Below the pieces are notes generated by a model. That model was given only the letters and a program-made list of their open reading frames with translations, was not told the origin of the DNA and made no database searches. A stretch of 64,000 nucleotides of DNA, taken from Syngnathus acus (lineage: Eukaryota > Chordata > Actinopteri > Syngnathiformes > Syngnathidae). The number at the start of each line of letters is the position of its first letter. The first letter of the stretch is position 1. Below, in pieces: positions 1-11,874 of the stretch. The position numbers and the translations under genes were made by a program. Location of the stretch: NCBI RefSeq assembly GCF_901709675.1, contig NC_051101.1, forward strand, positions 7,150,501-7,214,500, in the 5' to 3' direction.

Positions 1-166
1 AGGTTACAACCAATCATGGCTCAGCTTCAGAAAACTGGTGAGCCTTGACTGGTTGTCTCCTCAGACCTGTTGAAGAACTGCTTCAGTGTAATAATATTTA
101 TACATCCGCAAATACAAATACAACTATGCATGATGGTCAAGGTGCAAAGACAAGACATCACTTTAC

Positions 167-2174
167 CCTGAGTTCTGGTCCTGCCGTCATCAACCCCTGA
201 GGCGAGAGACTCCATCATCTCCACCCTCTTAAAATGATACTCTGCGGGGGGCATAATGCCGCGGGCCACATCCCTCTTCAAGGTCTTCTCCATCTGTGTG
301 CGATAGCCACCACTGCCATCCAGGCCAAACTGCCTCTGCACAGGGAACATATTATACGCCGGTCCAATTGATACATAGAAACCTTACAAAAACTACAAGA
401 CAAAAATACCAAAGCATGTGCTACTGTCATTAGGTGGTTCTGTGACTGTAAATTTTGATAATTGTAAATAACAAAGATTGATAGTGTTTCATGCTCACAC
501 GCCAGCGATGTTGTTACATTCAAGTTTTTAAGTTGGCATTGATGCTCATTGTGACAATGGCATAATGGCATAACCTTACTTTGTACAATTTACACTTGGT
601 AAATGGAAGTGATGAAAGATTTGACGTCATCACATACTCAGGACACCTATAAAGCAGATCTAAAATGAACATACCTGAAGTTGGAAGCTAGATATTTATG
701 AATCAAATAAAATGTGGAACTTTCAGGGACGATAACTGCAAATGTCTGCTCTGAAAACCTCAAACCTGCAACTTTTTAAACTGCTCCTTCTCCACTTGGT
801 TCTCCTCTGCCATCCTCTTCTTGTCCATTTCCTGCTGAAGTTTCCAAGCCAGTCTTGAGTCTGAATCAGAGGTCCCTGCAGCAAATGCAAACAAGCAATA
901 TAGGGTTGTAGCATTGATGGTCAAATTAATGTTCCTCTATAATTAGATCCAAACAGTTTAAATGATGGTACGAAACAATCTCCCACCTGCCTCATTGTCT
1001 AAATGCAGTTCGACATGTTGCTGCAGTGAGGTGCTGTCGCTGCAAACAGCTGGGCACATTGGGCACTCAAGTTTCTCGGGTACTAAAAGACATTTGGGAA
1101 ACCTTATGTCAGTCCAATAACAGTCTTCTTTGATTTGATCAAATCAGCAAATATGTGATCCTAACTCAACCTTTTAAGATAGATTAAAAACACTCTGAGA
1201 AAATTAAGTGATTATATTTAAGAGTTTCTTTTCAGATATTTCAGTCAAAGGGACTTTGCAGAAAAGCAGCAAACCTTGTCTTGTTCAGGTGTTCATTCAA
1301 GTGACATTAAAGTATAATAATAATAATATCCAAATGTCAGCAAAGCACATATTTCCACATAACTTAGAAGAGGGACATTGAAATGAAAAAAAAAAAACAG
1401 ATTGATGTACATGACATCAAGGTGATTTAGCTCCTAGACTATTATGGCCTTTAGCAAACATTAACACATTTGTCTACATTAAACCATACCTTCCGAATAG
1501 TCCTGTTCCTGCAGGTGTAACTCAACATGCTCCTGTAGAATGCTGGTGCTGTTGAAGACTTGTGCACACATGGGGCAAGAGAATGGCTCTGTAAAAAGGA
1601 TATCAACACTAATTTATAACTCTTAATAGGACTTTGGAGTTTAACATACAATTATACCATTCTTTGGAAAGGCTGGGCGCTTCTGTTTGGGATTTTTCTG
1701 CTCAGATAAATATCCAGCATTGTCCAGAACAGGAATGCTCATCTCCAGACCACGCTTTATTCCTGGGCTGACAGATGTTGATGAGATGGCTGAAGTCCCC
1801 TCACAGGTTAAAACTCCTTTACTTTGGGTAAACACGGTATCAGTTCTTTGTTGAAGTGGCAATGAGTCACTGGATGATCCACAGGGTTTTGCTTCAATAT
1901 ATGTACCACTGCTGCCTGCCTTTGGATCTTCATTCTCTGTCAAATTTGTGCCGATTGGAGGAGGACGACAGGAAGTGGAATAAGATGACTTTTGGGCTTT
2001 GTGTTGGTAGTCTGGATGTGCAGAGCTAATATGGTAGGAAAGTTCATCGTAGGACACTCCAGACAAAGAACATAGTGGGCAACTCATGTCATTTTCCAGA
2101 TGGCTGAGGAGCAGATGTGTCTTCATGTCCTCATCCAACAATATTTCCTCACTGCATATCTCACAGGTCAGCAT
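167..2174 (-). CDS. zup1: ZUP1 (zinc finger and UFM1-type peptidase domain), N-terminal part
   Basis: Five coding exons are visible on the minus strand: 2174-1658 (exon begins at 2183), 1588-1490, 1082-987, 875-766 and 335-167; phases agree across every junction. The product opens with C2H2-type fingers (MLTCEICSEEILL, then MSCPLCSLSGVSYDEL) followed by a Ser/Thr-rich linker. Two further fingers follow (FSCPMCAQVF, LECPMCPAVC), then a charged helical stretch like the ubiquitin-binding MIU of the family, and a segment ending MMESLASGVDDGRTRT. This order matches ZUP1 (ZUFSP/C6orf113), a K63-ubiquitin-selective cysteine protease that acts at damaged chromatin. The catalytic peptidase domain is not in the window; the gene runs off the left edge. 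I chose the ATG at 2174 because the ATG at 2195 lies before the acceptor AG at 2184-2185, and because the human protein starts at the equivalent residue. Confidence 0.9.
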
Positions 2175-2597
2175 AACCACCGCCTGTTCATTCAAAATAG
2201 AGTCAGATTAATCATTTTCATAGAAAAATATGAAGCCTCAGAATGGCTCACCTACATTTTCAGAAATGTTGAAGCACCACTGCTTCACTAAAAAGGAAGC
2301 GCTTTATTGATTAAGAGCTATTGATCGAACAAACGCCAATAGTCAATTTGTTGGTTTGCATCTTCGGGGAATAAGACGAAATTCGTCTCTGAATGAATAG
2401 TGACCATTATGATCTCTAACGTTATAAAGAATTCAAAATTCGGACTTCGAGGGCCAACGCGAGTCATGAGTAAACACGTATACGTGATTATATTGACTAA
2501 GTCATACAGTGACTGACGTAAAGCGACAAACTTAAAAACACGTATGTTGTTGGTTTAAAACAGCACCGGGTGCATAATAACATGGACATTTACTTAC

Positions 2598-2645
2598 CGT
2601 AACCAACGATATTCGAGGCTTTGCAGCTGACGTCATCAAGCTACC
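2598..2645 (-). promoter_or_regulatory. zup1: zup1 noncoding first exon and promoter, with CRE
   Basis: A strong minus-strand donor (gtaagta at 2591-2597) ends a probable untranslated first exon whose last base is 2598; it would join the acceptor before 2183. A perfect CRE palindrome, TGACGTCA, sits at 2628-2635. The transcription start is not visible from sequence. The CRE lies inside what I infer to be the left end of a transposon, so part of the zup1 promoter may be transposon-derived. Confidence 0.5.
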
Positions 2646-2744
2646 CACATTAGCTTGGCGGCCATCTTGGCGGTCAACTTTTCAGTGCCGGTCAACGACT
2701 CACACACGCTTTCTTGTTATATCTGCTGCTATTTGAGCTTAAAA

Positions 2745-2922
2745 ATGCCGGATACCTGCTGTGCTGTTGGATGTAGCAATAGACGAGGCGATAAACCAAA
2801 TCTTAGCTTCTATAGATTTCCGGCGAACATGAAAAAACGTGATAAATGGATCGCGGATATTCGTCGTGAACGATGGAAACCTACGATTTACACAAGGATA
2901 TGCAATGAGGACTTCATGTCAG
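2745..2922 (+). pseudogene. THAP-domain first exon of a transposon gene
   Basis: The 59-residue exon begins MPDTCCAVGCSNRRG and contains the THAP features C-x4-C, a conserved Trp (DKWIADIRRE) and a second cysteine pair region (RICNEDF). It ends at a good donor, AG|gtatgt, at 2922/2923. In the C2CH zinc module the last ligand should be His (C-x2-H-F); here it is Asp, so zinc binding is probably lost. No continuation exon is found before the opposing exon begins. I read it as the decayed start of a transposase rather than a host THAP gene. Confidence 0.65.
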
Positions 2923-3341
2923 GTATGTAAACAAACTATTCACCCCTGATTTGTTTCACAAAATGTGAAATAATACAATATGGGATGATACAAATATGAT
3001 TGTTGAAAATGCTGGGTGCATTTTTAGAAAGGCAGCAAGAGCAGCAAGGCAGGGAATGGGATGATTTCTTCAGTTCACCCCCCCGTTTTTATTTTGTGTT
3101 TATTTTTTCATGATGGCTTGAAAACGTTATCAATGTAAATATTGAACTTCATATTGGAATTGAACAATTAATTCTCGAGTGAATGCATTAGGAAATTTCC
3201 CCAAAAATTATTATGAACCTTGTGAAACAATTTTTTTTTAATGTAGCATTTTTTAACAAGAGGGTTTTTGTTACTTCATTTGGCACAAGGTCAAATCTAC
3301 ATTGGTAAAGTTTTCAAGCCATTGGCACAAGGTTAAAATTT

Positions 3342-3650
3342 TTATTGGTTAATCTGCCATATCAGACCATCATGCACAAAACCTGCTGTAAAATACTTGT
3401 AGGCATCCAGACACTTGTATGCCTTAAGGTCCTTTTCAGTGTACGGAGATGGTGAATCGACGAGGTAATTATAAATATCTGGATATGAGAGTTCAGGCAG
3501 GTCGGCTGTTGCAAAATGCTCGGGCGATTTTAGCATGCTTCTCGGTAAAAGGTACGGATCCGTTGTGCCAACAAGGTTCAACTTCTCTCTGTAACGTTTC
3601 TTGGATTCTTCATCCAAATGCCCAACTTCGTTGGATAGCAAACCAGCCAT
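3342..3650 (-). pseudogene. N-terminal exon of a YqaJ-type transposon protein
   Basis: The 102-residue frame MAGLLSNEVGHLDEESKK contains DPYLLPRSML, then SYPDIYNYLVDSPSPYT and LKAYKCLDAYKYFTAGFV. I recall the pattern Y-P-D-I-x-N-Y-L-V followed by K-A-Y-K-S-L-E-A-Y-x-x-F from many fish proteins that carry a YqaJ viral-recombinase domain further on. The nuclease domain itself is absent here, so the assignment rests on the N-terminal pattern only. The true exon may end near 3374, before the frame reaches its stop. Confidence 0.5.
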
Positions 3651-3979
3651 AATTCGGATGAAATCGGTGAAAATGTAGCGCAGAAATCAAACAATCTATA
3701 CAAACACGTAGGAACGAGCTGACCGCCAAGATGGCGGCATAACACAAAATCACGTGATAAAACCACGTGACTGCAAACCCTCATTAATCAATACATTTCT
3801 CGTCTCGATCATGTGACTTCCGGAGGCTAAACTATCATATTATATATAAAAGAAAATGCAATAAATTGACAAAATATAAATGTAAAAATAAAATGTTCGT
3901 CCTACCCATGTGGGTTTGTTTATTTTCAAAATATATATCACATGCCCTTTGCTATCTGTTTGCTATCTTAGAATGACAG

Positions 3980-4186
3980 GCCAGGCGATTTCATTTTCGT
4001 GCCACAAAGCCACCGGAAACCAATCGACAGCTGGCGGAAGTGACGACTATCTTGTTGACGCGAGGTGTTTTGTGGGAAAATTATCGCCCGGTCGCCATTT
4101 TCCTCTACCGACGGGGGAGGCAATCTAATAGGAATTGGAGTTTTGAAACACCCGCAACGTTTTCAAGTCCGTCAAACCTTTAGTGG
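3980..4186 (+). promoter_or_regulatory. kpna5: Candidate kpna5 promoter and untranslated first exon
   Basis: CpG-richer sequence around 4000-4170 ends in a good donor, GTGG|gtaaga, at 4186/4187. The first coding exon of kpna5 begins directly after an acceptor (cttcag at 5637-5642), so an upstream untranslated exon is required, and this is the best candidate I see. A GCCATTTT motif at 4094-4101 resembles a YY1 site. The start point is inferred. Confidence 0.4.
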
Positions 4187-4474
4187 GTAAGAATCCCCCG
4201 CCCTGTATTTCGAATTATATATGTTGTCATCGATGTTGAATGTAAACACACTAGTGGGTGAGAATAGCTGCATGTGTAAAGGGGCTAGCACTAGTGCTAG
4301 ATTAGGAACCGATTCAGAATAGCCGAACAAAAATATTATATTGCAGCGAGTCGAAGTAGAAGTTTCGAGAAGCACAGCCAAAAACCTCTTCCGTTCGACT
4401 TTTTAAACCTGTGAAATCGTATTAATGGAAGTTGTGAGTGAAGACGAAAAGCAGTGCAACGTTAGCATTTGACA

Positions 4475-4532
4475 GCACTGTTTAAGGGGTAAGCCCCGAT
4501 GTGACGGCACTGTTTAAGGGGTAAGCCCCGAT
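4475..4532. repeat. Two-copy 32-bp tandem duplication
   Basis: The 26-base block that starts gcactgtttaagg and ends gccccgat occurs at 4475 and again at 4507, identical in both copies. It lies in the probable first intron of kpna5. No function is apparent. Confidence 0.8.
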
Positions 4533-5646
4533 CGGAATAACGGTTGATAAAGGTAAAAAAAAAAATGTTTTGGGAAGCTTGACAGTAAATCGCTGCAGTG
4601 TTATGTGTTCACCGGAAACTCATTCCATTATAACGAATGTAAAGATTATTTATTGATTGACGCTGAGATCTCAACCCCCAAGCCATTTGTCAAACCTCGA
4701 TTGCTGTCATTCCTTTTGGTTTGGGTGGGGTAGGGGTGGCGTTTCACTTCAATATTGGTCAGTAGTAGTGTGAGAGTTGGCTAAGTTTGGTAACTCTGTT
4801 GGAATGAACTAGAATTGTGAAGGACAACAAATGCACATTAGTCAATAATAAGTTACTTAAAATGAATAGTCACAATTTCACCCTGTCAGATGTTTAGTTC
4901 CTCTGTGGAAACTCACCAAGCAACTCGGTCCACTTTCTTGCCGTTCCCTGCAAAGGAACTGCAAGAATCCGATTTTTTGAGAATTGCACAGTGCTTGAAG
5001 GCAGTGCACGCAGGAGCATGCATACAGACAAAACCCAAAGTATCCCGAAACATGCTCTGGTCAAGAGATCAGCAGTAAATTCCAGAAACCTGATAGAGGC
5101 AAACGTCTTGACAGTCTGGCAAAGTACTGAACCAAGCAAGTTCTTTGGGAAGTGGTAGAATATTTTTTTTATAGCATGGCAGAGCATGTCGTGGTTGAAG
5201 GAAGAATTTGGATCTTAAGCTTTTGCACATTGTACTTTATTCTCCAAATCCCAGAATTATTAACAGGCTTACACAAACAAGTAATCGGAAAGGTGTCAGT
5301 GTACATTCTGTGCCTGACAAGCACTATTCCCAAAGGGTAAAGACAAAGTCCAGGAAGAAATAATTTACACTTCAAACAAAATGAGGAGGAATGTCTCTCT
5401 TGAAGGGAATAAAAGGAAATCACAAATTATAAAATTGTATCGAAATAACAGTTTAATTGAAAACTGAAATTATTTTGGAAGGAAAAACAAATGTCAGGAT
5501 AATAGTGTGCATGATTAAATAAATTACCCAGAAAACTGAAAATATGTAAAGACAGGAGCTATTCAAGGCTGATTTAGCCTTTTGTTAAGGTCTTCCTTTG
5601 CGTTGCTTAATACTTAATCCTATGCTGTGTCCTGACTCTTCAGACC

Positions 5647-8600
5647 ATGGCGAGTCCAGGGAAAGATAGCTACAGGATGAAGAACTACAAGAACAAAGCT
5701 CTGAATCCTCAAGAAATGCGTCGAAGGAGAGAGGAAGAAGGAATCCAACTGCGTAAACAGAAAAGAGAGGAGCAGGTAAACACTCGTGTAGAATTTATGG
5801 AGCTCATGAGATGGGACTACAAATGTCATCATCACAAGCTGCTGCTGCTGCTTCTGCTGTTGTCAGAATTGAGACACATGTGAGACCTTGTATAGAGCTG
5901 TGTGTGCCTTCTCAAATCATCCAGTTTAACCGTAGTACAGTAAAAACGGGCCACAAAAAACGTGTAGAATGACGTTTGCATCAAACAGCTGCATTATCGA
6001 GAAAGCGGGACTGTGTATGATTGACAAGTGAATCCAATTATAGCTACAAAATGTCAAATGCATTTCATGTGGAACTAAACTAATCACGTGGCACCCTACT
6101 TTGCCCACAGCTGTTTAAGAGGAGAAATGTATGTACGCCATCAGGTGATGAGTCAATGTCAGATTGTCCAATCCAGGATCCAGACATCAGCTCCACAGTG
6201 CCGGTCACCAGCGTAAGTCATGTAGAATTAATCGTGAAAAGTGTGAATATTGATTGCTGCTTTGTTTAATCGAACTATCTGATACCAACAGGATGGCGTC
6301 ATAACACCTGACATGGTTCAGATGATTTTCTCTGAAGACCCAGACCAGCAGCTGATTGCGACACAAAAATTCCGAAAACTGCTGTCCAAAGGTTTGCGTT
6401 TCCTCCCTTCGAGTTAGTTTGCGTTACAAGAACAGTCTTATTGACTTATCAGTCTCAACCACTTACGAGAAGATTTAAAAACTTGACTTTTTTGTTTTTA
6501 GATCCCAACCCCCCCATAGACGAAGTTATTGCCACGCCTGGCGTTGTGAATCAATTTGTTGAGTTCCTGAAGAGGAGTGAAAACTGCACATTGCAGGTAA
6601 AGTGTTTTGCTCGCTTTCACAATGTTAGGCGTGGACTTCAATTTGGGTTTTGAATCACATGCGGTGCTTTTGATTTTCATCATAATACTTCAGCAGATTT
6701 TTTTTGCATGGCAGACAATATTTGCCCGATTGTTATGCTAGTCTATATCATGTCTATGTTGTCTATATGTCTGTGTTTCTGTTTTTTTAGTTTGAGGCAG
6801 CCTGGGCGTTAACCAATATTGCCTCAGGCACCTTCCAGCACACCAAGGTTGTGATTGAAACAGGAGCTGTGCCTATTTTCATCGAGCTGCTGAATTCTGA
6901 GTATGAAGATGTGCAGGAACAGGTGAGAACCTTTGTATGCAAATGAAAACAACACTATATCACTTCCATATTTACATACTGCTTACGCTTAGAACACCTA
7001 CTCCATCAGAATGTCTGGTGCGCATTATATACGCTCCAACTTGGTGTAAGTGGATCCCAATACATCAGGCATCACCGATAATGATAATGGATGGAAACAA
7101 TTCAAGCACAAGCTGCTGATTCAAGAGAGGCTGCGTTTGGAAATGAATGGGAGGGAAGCGCGCTCTGCCTCCCAAACAGACACACAGGAAACGTTAAAAC
7201 GTATTTGGCAAATGCAGTAGCTAGTATGTAAATGCAAAGATACATTCCAAACGGACAACATGTGGAGCTTGCGTTGTTCAGCTGTCACGACCGACAATGT
7301 CATGAACTTTGGTGTTCTTTCTGTTGTACATGCATCCAGGAAATGTTGAGCCCTACTGGTGATTCACAAACACAACAATAGTAGGAACGGTGCTGACTGT
7401 GGTGTGTTTCAGGCTGTGTGGGCACTGGGCAACATCGCTGGAGATAATGCAGAGTGCAGGAACTACGTACTCAACTATGGCATTCTACCTTCTCTACAGC
7501 AGTAAGTTTTTCTCCTCCCGTCACTGTGTTCTACATTATTTGGTCACATCTAAATGAGCCTGCTGTCTGTTGATCCAGGTTACTCGCGAAATCCACCCGT
7601 CTCACAACAACTCGAAATGCAGTTTGGGCTCTGTCCAACTTGTGCCGTGGGAAAAACCCGCCACCGGATTTCTCCAAGGTCAGTTAGCAAGCCTGCTTTG
7701 ATGAATACAGGAATTGTTTTTCCTTTTTATGCATTTCTTCTATTTGAGACTTTATTCCTGCAATTAAGCTGTTCTTGTCTTGTCTTTTTATTTTTTTTTA
7801 TTTTTATCCTTAACCGCTGTCAGGTGTCGCCGTGCCTTAGTGTGCTGTCCAGGCTTCTTTTTAGCAGTGATCCAGATGTGCTCGCAGACGCTTGCTGGGC
7901 CCTATCCTACTTGTCTGATGGTCCCAATGAGAAAATTCAGACAGTCATTGATTCTGGAGTTTGCCGCAGGCTGGTGGAGCTGCTCATGTAAGAAGCCTTC
8001 AAATGTAACTTCAACGGAAGTACATTGAAAAATGAAATGATGCGGCAATGCATTCTCGGACCCACATAGTGTGAATGACATGTTCACGTCATGCCTCGAA
8101 ACATACATTAATAGTGATGAGCTGGAACTTTTGGTTTGCCTTAGTGTTGTTTACGTCAATGACAAGAAAAGGCATAATAGGGAAGCACGGTCATGGTGAA
8201 AAGGGACTGCTGTTGAGTCATGTTCTCACTCAAGGCTAAAATGCACAGTCAGCCTGCTAACATGACCACCATTTACTGCCATTTGAGTCATTTTGACACT
8301 ATTTTTCTCCTCCATTTTCTTTGTGTCTGTTCTCTCTAAAGGCACAGCGACTACAAAGTGGTTTCTCCCGCTTTACGGGCAGTTGGCAACATTGTCACAG
8401 GAGATGACATTCAGACACAGGTTGAGTCCAGCCAATCACGTAGCTCCCATGCACTAGATTTATGTGCCGCTTTTATTCTTCTTGAATGCTTTTTGTCTGT
8501 TTGTCATCACAGGTGATCTTGAACTGTGCAGCGCTGCCTTGTTTGCTCCACTTGCTAAGCAGTCCCAAGGAGTCGATCAAAAAGGAGGCCTGCTGGACTG

Positions 8601-10002
8601 TGTCCAACATCACAGCTGGAAACAGAGCTCAGATTCAAGTAAATGCTGCTAGCAACAGATATTTTTCCCTCTTTCAAGGCAGGTCGATTTATTTTCTTGC
8701 TGACATTCCTTTTACCAGTGTGTGATCGATGCCAACATTTTCCCGATACTGATTGAGATTCTTCAGAAGGCAGAGTTTCGCACAAGGAAAGAAGCAGCGT
8801 GGGCCATAACAAACGCCACTTCAGGTGGTACTCCTACACAGATCAGGTACCAGATGTTTTATCTTATTTGTCAGGAACGTTTGTAGATATATATTTGTTA
8901 TATTTTACATATGCGACAACAGTGAAACATATAACATCAATTTTGAACGTTTTGGAATAAACTGACCAATGAAGTGCAAAACATAATTGCAACTACTGTA
9001 TAATTACATATTTTTGTTTAATTTTAATGTCTTATTACTGTTTCATCCATTAATTGGAAGTGACTGACTTGAGGATGGTTTCCTGTTTTGTGTGAATAGG
9101 TACCTGGTTTCTCTGAGTACCATCAAGCCCATGTGTGACCTTCTCACCGTGATGGACTCCAAGATCGTGCAGGTCTCACTGAACGGTCTGGAGAACATCC
9201 TCCGACTGGGAGAACAGGAGGCTAAAAAGAATGGAACAGGCATCAATCCCTACTGTGCACTTATCGAGGAGGCTTACGGTACAGCTCTGCATCTTAGCAC
9301 ACAGCTTACACAGTAGCGCATGAGCAATTTTACAAAATGGATATTACCGATACATTTACTGGAACACTGCATTTAGTTGGTTTGTATTTAGCTGAAATAA
9401 GAACGTCATGTAACATTTTGACTTTGTATGCATAATGCTCAATTTTGATGAAGACTGTAAAACGTTTTCATAAAACACAAGTAATCTGTATTTTGTGCTT
9501 ATAGCAAATCATACTGAGAAATGGTTTCTGACTATTTTAGATACATAAAACAACATCTCACAATGATCAAATGCAACCAGCAACATGACAAGTAAAAACA
9601 TGGAATACGCACTCCAAATGCTTCTTAAAAAAAAAAGTCCTTGAATTCATAATCAAAATATTGTGTTTACAATAGTGGGACCACAGAAAACAAGAGTAAA
9701 AAAAATTCTTTCACTTGACGTAAGACTTTGTGGTCATGATTTTTAGCCATTGGAACTTTGGAGATTTTGGTGCCCAATGCCAGTGATTTTTACATTTCAT
9801 CCTTCCTTCATCAGGCTTGGACAAGATCGAATTCCTGCAGAGTCACGAGAACCAGGAGATCTACCAGAAGGCCTTTGACCTGATTGAGCACTATTTTGGT
9901 GTGGATGAGGAAGATGCCAGCCTGGCGCCACAGGTGGACCAGGGTCAGGGCCAGTTCATCTTTCAACAGCAGGAAGGACCCATGGAAGGTTTCCAGCTCT
10001 AA
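5647..10002 (+). CDS. kpna5: Importin subunit alpha (karyopherin alpha 5)
   Basis: Thirteen coding exons: 5647-5775, 6111-6212, 6292-6391, 6502-6596, 6791-6922, 7413-7501, 7579-7678, 7824-7987, 8342-8420, 8513-8638, 8719-8846, 9100-9278 and 9815-10002. They sum to 1611 bases, 536 residues, the family's usual length. Importin alpha carries classical-NLS cargo into the nucleus with importin beta. The N-terminus (about residues 1-70) is the basic importin-beta-binding domain ([20 protein letters not shown]). Then come armadillo repeats with the Trp-Asn NLS-binding ladder: [36 protein letters not shown] and WAITNATSG. The C-terminus ends MEGFQL. The segment [14 protein letters not shown] is shared with KPNA5 and not with KPNA1 or KPNA6, and the position beside zup1 agrees. 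A short upstream extension, as in human MDAMASP, would need another exon. Confidence 0.95.
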
Positions 10003-11500
10003 CGTCAATCACCTCACCTTCACCCCGTCGTCGTTTTCCTGAATTCAAGGATCTCGCTATCTGATAAACAAGGTCCTGACCTACAGTAATCTTTTCTGGG
10101 CCAGCTCCACCAGCTCCCCCCTCAGACCATCCACATCCTCAAGGCCTTCCAAAACAACCATCTCTGAAATGATGTCGAGATGTGTGAATACTGAGCTAAA
10201 TGTTAGCGCATTAGGCCCATTAATGCTTCCTCAACATGAACGAGCCCGTACGGGTCGGTCGTACCTGCACTAAGGAAAAAGAAGTATTCTCTTTTGATAT
10301 AGTGTAACCTTTGGTTTCCATTGATGTTTTATTATGAAACCCAACAGTGCTTGTGTCTCAATCGAAAACCAATCACATAATTCACATTCATATCCCGATT
10401 GAAATGTGAATTTGCCTCGCTATTGCTCAGATGGGGTGGGAGGTAAAAATCCCTCAACAATCTGAGGATTTTATTCTATTATGGTCGAAATTGGAAGGGG
10501 TGCCTGTCATGACGACACAGGTACTGGATGTAAATACAGTGCAACTGTCAATCCTCAGAGAGCCCCTTCCTCCTGATGGACAACTGTGGGTCCTTATTTA
10601 TTTATCTTGTGTGAGAGCTGAGTTGCTTCTGTTATTCCAGCTTTCAGGTCAGGCTGATAGTTCCTTTGTAAAGTTTTCCATCTTCCCGTAGTCAGGCAAG
10701 ATTGCTGCCTGTGATAGGATGCATCCTGAGCAAAGGTCTCATTCAAAGAACGTAGCCTAAACTAGCAAAATGAATTGTTGTGAAATGATGAAGCAGGGTT
10801 GACATTTTGTATAGCATACATATGTGTAAGATTGTAAAGCAACTATTTAAATGGCAGTGGGATGTTGATGTATGAAGGTGTAGTGTTTACAGTCGTGACT
10901 GCTTCTCCTTGATACCTCAATAATTAGGATGAGGTTACCCTACTCTGAACTTGTGTGCTTTTTTTCCCCCTCACATTGGGACTTGGTGGTTGAAGTTATA
11001 TCCATAACAGAAGCACAGTGTTATATTTTTTGTTTTTTTTCCCCCCCTACTTGATGCCATCCCCTTCAAACGTACATTAACCATATTTCTTGCACATAAA
11101 TGCACAATTGATTACTGCAATGTTAATTGGTGGACAACGAGAAATGATCTATATTTACATGGAAATATTTGTAATGCAGAATTTATTTCATCGAGCACAT
11201 TCAACAGTGTATAGTTTTCTAATATTTCTGGTTTGTATGAATTTTTTTTATGTTTTATTAGCACATTTCTTGTTTGAGAATTCATTTGCTGTGTTGTGGC
11301 TCTCGGAAAAAAAAAAAAAAAAAAAATCCTGATAGACCTCCACAAGTCTGTGTACAGGTGCGACATATCATGCAGCCAGACTGAGACTTTGATTTTGGAC
11401 AATTGAGTCAAACGACGCCTGGAAGTGAAGCTGTATTATGTTGCTGGCAATGCCTGTGTCTGGAATACACATCTGATATTTTCTGGCAAGAACTAATAAA
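10003..11500 (+). other. kpna5: kpna5 3' untranslated region and downstream sequence
   Basis: No coding exon is seen. Sequence after the stop is AT-rich with T/C runs near 11030 and a 20-base A tract at 11308-11327. An AATAAA signal lies at about 11493-11498 in the plus sense and could end the transcript. This end is inferred. Confidence 0.35.
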
Positions 11501-11874
11501 TGCAACCGTCGGATACAGACTCCATCCACTTCCTTTTTGCGTTAGGATATTTTTTTTTTCATGCAGATGCTTATTTATGCTGACTAAACCCATTCAATTC
11601 ACAGCCAATCGACAAGAAACATAATGGGAGAAAAAAGACGTTTAGTGGTGCGTGCAGGATTCCCCAGTTTTTCTAGGATTTTTTTGGTATGCCTATGTTT
11701 TGCACCGCATCCTAGGCGCAATGTTATTCACCTATATACATCCATACAGTTGTCTAATCTCGGTCGAGCCCCGGTTTCGCTCCCACCATTCCCTTCGTTC
11801 ATTTTTTTTGCAGGGAAAATCAAGCGACGCCCTCTGGCAAATGTCACCAGGATATGCCCTCCTGGTGGTAGCCT

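Larger units (their letters stand above)
2616..3780. mobile_element. Deleted THAP/YqaJ-type DNA transposon (ISL2EU-like)
   Basis: The two ends are inverted copies of each other. The outer part reads ggctttgcag at 2618-2627 and its near-complement ctgcaaaccc at 3771-3780. An inner block, gccatcttggcggtca, lies at 2661-2676 and returns inverted at 3720-3735. Between them, a THAP exon faces right and an exon resembling the N-terminus of fish YqaJ-nuclease proteins faces left, with only about 400 bases separating them. That pairing fits what I remember of ISL2EU transposons, which carry a THAP transposase and a YqaJ protein. Most of both genes is missing, so this is a non-autonomous deletion product. 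The exact termini and target-site duplication are uncertain. Confidence 0.6.

Noticed and set aside
2195-2641. zup1 start at the ATG at 2195
   Set aside because: A splice acceptor (gaacag) ends at 2184, just inside this frame, and the family starts at the ATG at 2174.
2655-2744. Earlier ATG for the THAP frame at 2655
   Set aside because: The 30 residues before MPDTCCAVGC are not THAP-like and include the terminal repeat; THAP domains begin at or near the protein start.
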